Source: Costertonia aggregata
GTDB taxonomy: Bacteria > Bacteroidota > Bacteroidia > Flavobacteriales > Flavobacteriaceae
Direction of reading: 5' to 3'
NCBI RefSeq assembly: GCF_013402795.1
Contig: NZ_CP058595.1
Span: 283,501 to 347,500 of the forward strand
Length of the DNA stretch: 64,000 bases
Made by a program: the position numbers and the translations under genes. The notes beneath the pieces were generated by a model that did not search any database, had not been told where the DNA came from, and saw only the letters and a program-made list of their open reading frames with translations. Below are positions 9,362 to 15,147 of this stretch, piece after piece (within the stretch, counting starts at the first letter, position 1; every line of letters begins with the position of its first letter).

Positions 9362-10842
9362 TAGATTAAACTTTTTACTTTTTCCAATTCTTGAAGATGT
9401 TTGTCCGCCTGTTCTATTAAACTGGCATCGGTTACCAAGGTTTTTATTTCCTCGGCTTTTGCCTTCATCTCTTCGTATTTTTTCAACTCTTCTTCGCTAG
9501 TTTCATTATGCGTAAGCCAGCCTAATTCCAACTGATTCATAAGGGTCAAGGCACGCTCAAAAGGATAAGCACTCGCCGTTCGTATTTCAAGGGCTTCTTC
9601 AAATAAACCTGACGCCTTTTCCAAATTATCATGAATTTTTGCTGGAGGAAAATGCATCAAAGCGGTCGCATAGTTATGACTCGCCATGGCATTCTCATAA
9701 GGATATTCTTCTTTAGTGTAGAATGACAACACTTCTTTAAAGGAAGATGCGCAAAAGGCCGTCCACATTGGTTTTTCTTCTGCCCCAACGGGAATTTCAG
9801 AATAAATCAATGCCAAATTATGATGTACATCGGCAAATTTCTGCGGATGCGTATCACGTTTAAATACTTTTAGTACATCCTGAAAAGCATTGATGGCAGC
9901 CTTGTAATACTGCGGACTACCATTTTTGGACCAAGTATATAATAGGATTGCTTTTTTGAATCCCGCCTCTCCTAAAAATTCAGGAATGTCTTCTTGCTTA
10001 AAGTATTGAATAGCTCTGTTAATCAATTCTTTAGATGTGATAAAATCTTCTTTAAAATTGGCCACTTCAGCAGCATCGACCAATACCATTCCAGCCTGTA
10101 TTTTTTGATTTTTTGCTTCAAAGTGTGCGATGGATTGTAGCTGCAGGTCAAGAACTTCGTCCAACTTCTCAGTACTATAAGGCACTTGTAATTGCGCCAT
10201 AAGGATTCCCGCTAAATGGGTGTTCAAAGCATTTTTGGCATCCTCAGAAATAGCAATTGCAGCCTGTTCTTCTGCTAAGGCTTTGGCAGTATCTAATTCT
10301 CCAGCATCTAAAAGTAAATTCAAATAGTGTTTTGCTGAAAATACTTTTATCTCATCATTTTCGGCTTTTTCAATAGCATGGGAGAAAAGACTCTTGAGCT
10401 CCTTATGATTCAATGGATTTTCAACAACCCCATAATAATTTAAAATCGCATGGTTATGTGGTAAAGTATTATAGCAGAAATCTACCATGCCTGGTGAAAT
10501 CTCATATCCAAATTGTAAATGGGTAGCAATCAAAAGGTGATGATATATCGGATATTCTTCCGAAACAAATTCAAACGATTTCTGCTGATTCCCTAGTTTA
10601 TAGAATACCAGTGCTAGTAGATTTTCTTTATTAAATGGTGTAGTTGGAAAAGCATAGGGCGGTTCCATATCATACCAATCCAAGGGAATTGAAATCTCAT
10701 CTGCATCCACAACTAAGGTTTTCAAGTCATTTATCGCTTCAGAATCTTCGGTTATGCTGACCAATTCGTCCAATCGGTCTACTGACGCAATGGCTTCTTG
10801 AACCTTTTTATGGGCGCTAGTTGATGTTAATATCGTAAGCAT
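9361..10842 (-). CDS. TPR-like helical-repeat protein of the hydrogenase operon
   Basis: A 493-residue soluble protein without signal peptide or membrane segment. From about residue 75 to the end it is a chain of paired amphipathic helices with TPR-like spacing (for example GNQQKSFEFVSEEYP, HYLNLLLDAGELDTAKALAE, NLALIYSEIPVG, HNYATALMHFPPA), so it is likely a superhelical protein-binding scaffold. It overlaps the 85-residue gene upstream by 26 bases and hypA downstream by one base, so it is embedded in the operon. I do not recognise a named family. A role as a chaperone or assembly platform specific to this hydrogenase class is inferred only from position. Confidence 0.75.
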   Translation of the reverse strand: MLTILTSTSAHKKVQEAIASVDRLDELVSITEDSEAINDLKTLVVDADEISIPLDWYDMEPPYAFPTTPFNKENLLALVFYKLGNQQKSFEFVSEEYPIYHHLLIATHLQFGYEISPGMVDFCYNTLPHNHAILNYYGVVENPLNHKELKSLFSHAIEKAENDEIKVFSAKHYLNLLLDAGELDTAKALAEEQAAIAISEDAKNALNTHLAGILMAQLQVPYSTEKLDEVLDLQLQSIAHFEAKNQKIQAGMVLVDAAEVANFKEDFITSKELINRAIQYFKQEDIPEFLGEAGFKKAILLYTWSKNGSPQYYKAAINAFQDVLKVFKRDTHPQKFADVHHNLALIYSEIPVGAEEKPMWTAFCASSFKEVLSFYTKEEYPYENAMASHNYATALMHFPPAKIHDNLEKASGLFEEALEIRTASAYPFERALTLMNQLELGWLTHNETSEEELKKYEEMKAKAEEIKTLVTDASLIEQADKHLQELEKVKSLI

Positions 10843-11074
10843 CTTTGTCTACTTTTTGGTTGCCTCTTGGGTCTTTTGCTGCAGTTTGCTGCATGCTTCT
10901 ACCATAAATTTCGGCTAGTCGCTCCGAGCGATAATCACCTATGGTCTGAATTAAGACTTGGTTCGGGTCTTTGGTGTTGATAAATATAAGCGAAACTTCC
11001 CAACGGCCTTTGATAGGAGTAACCTTGTACTGAACTTCAGCATCTAAAAGCCAATCGTTTTTTTGTTTCGTCAT
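10817..11074 (-). CDS. Unknown 85-residue protein of the hydrogenase operon
   Basis: Small soluble protein that I do not recognise. It has a predicted beta-strand-rich core (EVQYKVTPIKGRWEVSLIF), then a helix (ERLAEIYGRSMQQTAAKDP) and a polar tail. It lacks cysteines and a membrane segment. It follows the 105-residue gene by 9 bases and overlaps the helical-repeat gene by 26 bases, which supports co-expression and a shared task. Because the operon lacks a recognisable membrane anchor or quinone-reducing subunit, this is one of three candidates for an accessory or scaffold subunit; that is inference. Confidence 0.7.
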   Translation of the reverse strand: MTKQKNDWLLDAEVQYKVTPIKGRWEVSLIFINTKDPNQVLIQTIGDYRSERLAEIYGRSMQQTAAKDPRGNQKVDKDAYDININ

Positions 11075-11083
11075 TAGTAAATT

Positions 11084-11401
11084 CTAAATAGCCACTTTTA
11101 TCAAATTCGTTTTTTCAATGATTTCATATTCCAATTCTCTATCGGTCATATTTAAATCGTTATCAATAAGTATTTCCCGAATAGCGAGTGTTTTATCACC
11201 TTTCAAGTTACGCGATTTTAATAAAAACTGGGTAGGTTTATACATTTTAACAAACCACTGACTTGAAACGGGAGTGATCAAAATTTTTCCTTGTTCTTCC
11301 ACATAGGTGACATAGGCATAATGAATGTTTCCGAAAATGGGTTCAATCAATTCATTATCCAAGTAAATATGGGAGGTCTTCAGGGTGATTTTTGCACTCA
11401 C
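11084..11401 (-). CDS. Unknown 105-residue protein of the hydrogenase operon
   Basis: Small soluble protein of unknown function with alternating hydrophobic beta-strand pattern (KITLKTSHIYLDNELIE, GNIHYAYVTYVEEQGKIL) and a charged C-terminal half. No cysteines, signal peptide or membrane segment. Its start overlaps the end of the maturation protease gene by 4 bases (ATGA), a strong sign of coupled translation. It may help fold or process the hydrogenase, or be a small structural partner; nothing in the sequence decides between these. Confidence 0.7.
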   Translation of the reverse strand: MSAKITLKTSHIYLDNELIEPIFGNIHYAYVTYVEEQGKILITPVSSQWFVKMYKPTQFLLKSRNLKGDKTLAIREILIDNDLNMTDRELEYEIIEKTNLIKVAI

Positions 11402-11877
11402 GTAGGTATCGACAGATTTAAATCTTCTAAGATATGCTGTACCACTTTGTCTCCCGCTTCCTTCACTACATCGCTCAAATCTACTTCTAATTTGGTGTTT
11501 TCGATTGCCACCAAATACACTTGAATATCATCAGGATAATCATCCTGTAATATTTTCTTGGTATAGGACAATGCTTGGTCCCATTTCATTCCATGGAGAA
11601 AAACCAAAGGGTCATCTTGAGGGGCTTTCATAACTTCTTCTGCTGGGACCTTAAATAATGTGCCAACGGGTTCATTGCTATTCAAAACCGCATCGGCTAA
11701 AATTATTCTATCATGTCCTTTTAATCCGAAAAGTACTTCGAAAGCCGCAGTACCCATATCGAAAATGCTAATATTTTCTGATTCTGGAAGTTTTTCCCGC
11801 AGTTGTTCAATTACATAAATGCCCACCGCATCATCACTTCGCACCGGATTTCCAAATCCCATTATTGCCGTCTTCAT
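11398..11877 (-). CDS. hupD: Hydrogenase maturation endopeptidase (HupD/HycI family)
   Basis: Nickel-dependent protease that clips the C-terminal peptide of the large subunit after metal insertion. The 159-residue protein begins with the family pattern MGFGNPVRSDDAVG and has the three residues expected to sense nickel: D16, D62 (ILADAVL) and H95 (FLHGMKWD). Its substrate is encoded directly upstream: the large subunit still carries a 15-residue tail after its final histidine. The gene is set off from the large-subunit gene by 81 bases that contain a strong hairpin, so it may be expressed at a lower level than the structural genes. Confidence 0.92.
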   Translation of the reverse strand: MKTAIMGFGNPVRSDDAVGIYVIEQLREKLPESENISIFDMGTAAFEVLFGLKGHDRIILADAVLNSNEPVGTLFKVPAEEVMKAPQDDPLVFLHGMKWDQALSYTKKILQDDYPDDIQVYLVAIENTKLEVDLSDVVKEAGDKVVQHILEDLNLSIPT

Positions 11878-11901
11878 ATCTTTTTAATTTCCAGTTAAAT
11901 T

Positions 11902-11934
11902 AAAAAACTTTCCCGAGGTTGCCCTCAGGAAAGT
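11902..11934 (-). terminator. Hairpin with U-tract between large-subunit and protease genes
   Basis: On the minus strand ACTTTCCTGAGG pairs with CCTCGGGAAAGT (one G-T pair) over a GCAA tetraloop, a 12-base-pair stem with loop at 11919-11922, followed by six T residues. This is the shape of a Rho-independent terminator, but it lies inside the operon. Partial read-through, or a 3' stabilising hairpin for a short structural-gene transcript, would give more HupSL than maturation proteins. Confidence 0.8.
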
Positions 11935-11958
11935 CCTTTTACAACTATATGTCAGAAG

Positions 11959-13551
11959 TTATAGTTTAAATCTTGATAACTCCGCACCACTTTGTGCATC
12001 ATGGGCATGTACTGTACATACCAAGCATGAATCAAAAGAACGGGCAACGATACCTACTTCTACAGGGTCTAATGGGTCTTCGATTGTCGTACCCAAAAGT
12101 GCTGTTTCAATCGGTCCGGGATTATCATTACCATCTTGCGGACCAACATTCCATGTCGTCGGAGCCATTACTTGATAGTTTTTGATAACACCATCTTTGA
12201 TTTCTATCCAGTGCGCCAACGCGCCACGGGCAGCTTCAGTTGCACCGAAACCTTTTCCGTCTTTTTCTACAGGTTTTACATAAAACTCGCCGTCCAAATC
12301 AATTTCAGATAACCACTGCTCAATGAATTTGTAGATTCTTGGCGCTTCATGAACTCTGGCCAATACCCTCGTGAATACACTTGGCCCTAGTTTTTTGATG
12401 ATATCCCCAAATAATGGGTCTCTGATTTGGTGTTCTTTATTATTCGGATTAGCATTCATAATTACACGTGCTAAGGGTCCGGCTTCCGCAGCATGACCGT
12501 CATAGCGAGGCGCTTTTGACCAACTATATTGATTGTCAAAATCACTATCATGTAATGTTTGTGATTTCATTGGGGTCGGAAGCGGCTCATCCCATGGGTG
12601 AAGTCCGTCTTCTTGGTTACCATACCAAGAATGCTTTACATGCTCACTTACTTTCATGTGGTCAAATTCGTGATAGTTTTCGCTATCGAAGAATCCACTA
12701 GATGAAATCAAAGCTGCATTTCTTCCTTCAATCGTTGGGTTGTTGTACATGTCTTTGTGCAAATAGGTTCCTGTTGCCAAAAACTTTCCAACACCTTGTC
12801 CGAATTTGTCCAATCCGAATTCAAGTCCAGCTCGAATCAATAATCCTAAATCACTATTTCGTTGTGATTCGTTTTCTTCGACCCAAGCCAACATATCGTC
12901 CCATGTCTTGATTTCCATGTAGCGCTCAATAGAGCAGCCCAACCAAACAGGTTCAAGCCAATCATTTTTGAACTGTGCCAAAATCGCATGTGCTCTAGTA
13001 ATGTCCTTTAGGGTTGGAGCACACATCACACCACCAGGTACCATATAACTTGAATGTGGCCATTGACCACCGAATAAGGCATAAATCTGAACAGGCAATC
13101 CGCTTGCGGTCAAACCAATCTGAAAGGTTTCCCCAACATACGCTGACCAGCGTTTTACAACTTCCTTATATAAAGGTTTATCGGCATACTTTTTATTGGC
13201 TAAATCCGTAGCGAAAATAGCGTAGTACCATCTTGGTATACTCTGAAGGGTTTCCGAAGCTTGACCAATCGCTCTTAACAAAAGTGCGTTGGGCGTCAAC
13301 TTGGTTCCCCAGGCCGTATCCAATGCGGATGAAGCACAATATAAGTGGGAACCTCCGCAAATTCCACAAATTCTAGGCGTAACAATGAGTCCTGATTGGG
13401 GATCCTTGCCTGCCATGATTTTCTCAAAACCCCTAAACATTGCTGCTTGCGTATGGGCGCGAGTGACTTTACCGTTGTCGATATAGACCTTCACATCCAA
13501 ATCGCCTTCAACGCGACCTACAGGGGATATATTTAATTCTGTAACTGACAT
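11959..13551 (-). CDS. hupL: [NiFe]-hydrogenase large subunit, group 2a-like
   Basis: Catalytic subunit (530 residues) that binds the Ni-Fe(CN)2CO centre and splits H2. The four nickel ligands are present: C62 and C65 in RICGICGGSH (L1), and C509 and C512 in DSCLVCTVH (L2). After H515 a 15-residue tail, AHDAQSGAELSRFKL, remains to be cut off by the endopeptidase. The L2 form with DSC rather than DPC, and the L1 form with ICGICGG, are as I recall them for cyanobacterial HupL and actinobacterial Huc (group 2a), not membrane-bound group 1 enzymes. It lies 20 bases downstream of the small-subunit gene. Group assignment is by motif memory and needs a phylogeny. Confidence 0.93.
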   Translation of the reverse strand: MSVTELNISPVGRVEGDLDVKVYIDNGKVTRAHTQAAMFRGFEKIMAGKDPQSGLIVTPRICGICGGSHLYCASSALDTAWGTKLTPNALLLRAIGQASETLQSIPRWYYAIFATDLANKKYADKPLYKEVVKRWSAYVGETFQIGLTASGLPVQIYALFGGQWPHSSYMVPGGVMCAPTLKDITRAHAILAQFKNDWLEPVWLGCSIERYMEIKTWDDMLAWVEENESQRNSDLGLLIRAGLEFGLDKFGQGVGKFLATGTYLHKDMYNNPTIEGRNAALISSSGFFDSENYHEFDHMKVSEHVKHSWYGNQEDGLHPWDEPLPTPMKSQTLHDSDFDNQYSWSKAPRYDGHAAEAGPLARVIMNANPNNKEHQIRDPLFGDIIKKLGPSVFTRVLARVHEAPRIYKFIEQWLSEIDLDGEFYVKPVEKDGKGFGATEAARGALAHWIEIKDGVIKNYQVMAPTTWNVGPQDGNDNPGPIETALLGTTIEDPLDPVEVGIVARSFDSCLVCTVHAHDAQSGAELSRFKL

Positions 13552-13571
13552 TTTCTTTTTTTTTGGTTCTT

Positions 13572-14531
13572 TTATTTAGAAGTTTCCTGTACCCTTTTAT
13601 TGGTTGGCAAGATTTTTTGGAAACCTGCTTCCATGTAATACGCAAGCTTGCTTCTTCCCTCTGGTACTTCTTTTGGAAAGACTCCCAAGGTTTTCATCGT
13701 TTTCAATACACTTCCTTTTTTAAGGTCGTGATGGGGAAAGCCAGGTTCAGTGCAGCCTAAGCATGGATGATTCGCTCTTGTTTTACTGGATTGTCTATTC
13801 CATAATATATTATTACAACTTGCACGTGTCATGGGGCCTCTGCATCCTACTTCGTAGAATAAGCATCCACCACGAGTTCCGAAGCCACCATCTACTTTCT
13901 GTGCAAAATTGACTACGTTCGTACAACCCGTTTGCACGAAGTCCGTGAAGAATGTTTTAGGTCTATGGTAATCATCGATTTGTACGTCACCGATTCTTCC
14001 CACGGAAATGGCTACAAGTATTTGTGTTATCCAATCAGGGTGCGCAGGACATCCAGGAATATTGATTACCGGCAAGCCACCTTTAGATACATAGTTTGGC
14101 CCGAGGAAACCGCCTTTATTCTTTTTCAAGAATTGCATTCCAGTAGATTCACTAGGGTTCGGCGGAACCGCAGGTATACCTCCCCAGGTTGCGCAATCGC
14201 CAATAGCGACGACATAGCCTGCAACCTCTGAAAGTTCTTTGATCCAGTCCTTCATGGGACGGTCAGCGAATAAATTCATCGTACCCGTATTGTCTGGGCC
14301 TTGAATTATCGAACCTTCAAAAACAAGGATATCCATCTGCACTTTTCCATCGAGAATATCTTTTAAAAGGTCTTGAACTTGATCCCCAATCTGTAAACCT
14401 GTTGTTGGGTGCCATAAAATGTTTAATCCGAAATCGGTGATGAGCTCCACCACGGTTGGTTCTTCGGCATTTAGAAAGGACATTGTGTTGCCACTGCATG
14501 CGCCTCCTTGTAACCATAGTACGTTAGCCAT
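13572..14531 (-). CDS. hupS: [NiFe]-hydrogenase small subunit, group 2a-like, no Tat signal
   Basis: Electron-transfer subunit (319 residues) with three Fe-S clusters. It starts directly with MANVLWLQGGACSGN, so there is no twin-arginine leader and the enzyme should stay in the cytoplasm. The proximal site keeps C12, C113 and C161, but the usual second cysteine of the CxxC pair is N15. The distal site keeps C203, C223 and C230, while the usual histidine three residues before the first cysteine is Q200. The medial site has C239, C257 and C260. Three ligands at each site fit three [3Fe-4S] clusters, as reported for mycobacterial Huc. First gene of the operon. Confidence 0.93.
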   Translation of the reverse strand: MANVLWLQGGACSGNTMSFLNAEEPTVVELITDFGLNILWHPTTGLQIGDQVQDLLKDILDGKVQMDILVFEGSIIQGPDNTGTMNLFADRPMKDWIKELSEVAGYVVAIGDCATWGGIPAVPPNPSESTGMQFLKKNKGGFLGPNYVSKGGLPVINIPGCPAHPDWITQILVAISVGRIGDVQIDDYHRPKTFFTDFVQTGCTNVVNFAQKVDGGFGTRGGCLFYEVGCRGPMTRASCNNILWNRQSSKTRANHPCLGCTEPGFPHHDLKKGSVLKTMKTLGVFPKEVPEGRSKLAYYMEAGFQKILPTNKRVQETSK

Positions 14532-14793
14532 AAATTATTGGATATTTAAATTTAAAGTACTGAAAATAGGGATATAACATATATTTAACAAAATAAATAT
14601 GACTTTTTACTTTATTTGAAAAGTTTCTAAATAATTTGTTTAAAGTTTTGTTTTGATGTGTCAAACAAAGTTTGAATTTTAATATTCACTCGCAATTTTC
14701 GAGATGTTTTGAACTTATTATAAACGATAAAATTGCGAAAGAATAGAAAGTTACAAAAAGGCTTATGAAGTATTGTAGTGAAAACTATATTTC
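14532..14793 (-). promoter_or_regulatory. Upstream region of the hydrogenase operon with a 10-bp inverted repeat
   Basis: AT-rich 262-base stretch between the tRNA terminator and hupS, the only place for the operon promoter. I find no exact TAnnTTTG box on the minus strand; the nearest is TATTTTGT around 14590-14597. A perfect 10-base inverted repeat, TCGCAATTTT at 14690-14699 and AAAATTGCGA at 14729-14738, lies 160-210 bases upstream of the start codon and could be a paired operator or a stem. A shorter dyad, TTTGA-N4-TCAAA, is at 14652-14665. No other gene is seen here. Confidence 0.45.
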
Positions 14794-14825
14794 ACAAAAA
14801 ATCCAACCATAAAAATGGTTGGATT
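14794..14825 (-). terminator. Rho-independent terminator after the tRNA-Pro pair
   Basis: AATCCAACCAT at 14800-14810 pairs perfectly with ATGGTTGGATT at 14815-14825 over an AAAA loop (11 base pairs). On the minus strand the stem is followed by a run of T (bases 14795-14800). It ends the tRNA transcript and insulates the hydrogenase operon, which runs in the same direction. Confidence 0.85.
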
Positions 14826-14830
14826 TATCG

Positions 14831-14905
14831 TCGGGATGAGAGGATTCGAACCTCCGATCTCACGGCCCCCAGCCGTGCACTTTAACCGGACTAAGCTACA
14901 TCCCG
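14831..14905 (-). tRNA. tRNA-Pro (anticodon GGG)
   Basis: Read on the minus strand, a complete 75-base cloverleaf runs from CGGGATG at the 5' end to CATCCCG plus the discriminator A. The anticodon stem CACGG/CCGTG encloses loop CTGGGGG, giving anticodon GGG, which reads proline codons CCC and CCU. The T arm GGAGGTTCGAATCCTC is standard. CCA is not encoded. Confidence 0.95.
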
Positions 14906-14950
14906 AAACTATTAAAATAAAAAGCCAAACAAAGAACGTTTGACTTTTTG

Positions 14951-15025
14951 TCGGGGTGGCAGGATTCGAACCTGCGACCTCCGCGTCCCAAACGCGGCGC
15001 GATAACCGGGCTACGCTACACCCCG
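14951..15025 (-). tRNA. tRNA-Pro (anticodon TGG)
   Basis: A second complete minus-strand cloverleaf of 75 bases, with acceptor CGGGGTG/CACCCCG and discriminator A. The anticodon stem CCGCG/CGCGG encloses TTTGGGA, giving anticodon TGG for the codons CCA and CCG. T arm GCAGGTTCGAATCCTGC. It precedes the GGG isoacceptor by 45 bases and is probably co-transcribed with it. CCA is not encoded. Confidence 0.95.
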
Positions 15026-15044
15026 AAAATGTATTTTCGGATTG

Positions 15045-15052
15045 CAAATATA
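15045..15052 (-). promoter_or_regulatory. -7 promoter box of the tRNA-Pro transcript
   Basis: The minus-strand octamer TATATTTG matches the Bacteroidota -7 consensus TAnnTTTG exactly and lies 20 bases before the first tRNA, downstream of the terminator of the adhesin gene. No clear TTG is seen at the -33 position. A palindrome, CCGAAAAT-GT-ATTTTCGG (15023-15040), fills the short leader and runs into the acceptor stem. Confidence 0.5.
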
Positions 15053-15089
15053 GTACAATACTTAAAAAAAGCTACTAAAAGCTGAAAAC

Positions 15090-15119
15090 AAAAAGGAGCC
15101 AAATATTTGGCTCCTTTTT
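15090..15119. terminator. Bidirectional terminator at the end of the adhesin gene
   Basis: GGAGCCAAA at 15095-15103 pairs with TTTGGCTCC at 15106-15114, flanked by five A on the left and five T on the right, so the stem is followed by a T-run on both strands. It lies 28 bases past the stop codon of the giant minus-strand gene, whose transcript it most likely ends. Confidence 0.85.
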
Positions 15120-15147
15120 ATCAGTGACATTTAACGTTAAACATAAT

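Noticed and set aside
14652-14665. TTTGA-TGTG-TCAAA as an FNR/CRP-type site upstream of the hydrogenase.
   Set aside because: FNR-type sites need TTGA-N6-TCAA; the spacing here is N4, and the surrounding DNA is very AT-rich, so chance is likely.
14906-14950. A hairpin (GCCAAAC/GTTTGAC) between the two tRNA genes as a terminator.
   Set aside because: The stem has a mismatch and lies between tRNAs that appear to share a transcript; it is more likely a processing feature or chance.
2476-15025. The hydrogenase operon as a mobile island inserted at the tRNA-Pro genes.
   Set aside because: No integrase, no insertion sequence and no direct repeat of the tRNA 3' end is visible at the far side; gene arrangement alone does not show transfer.
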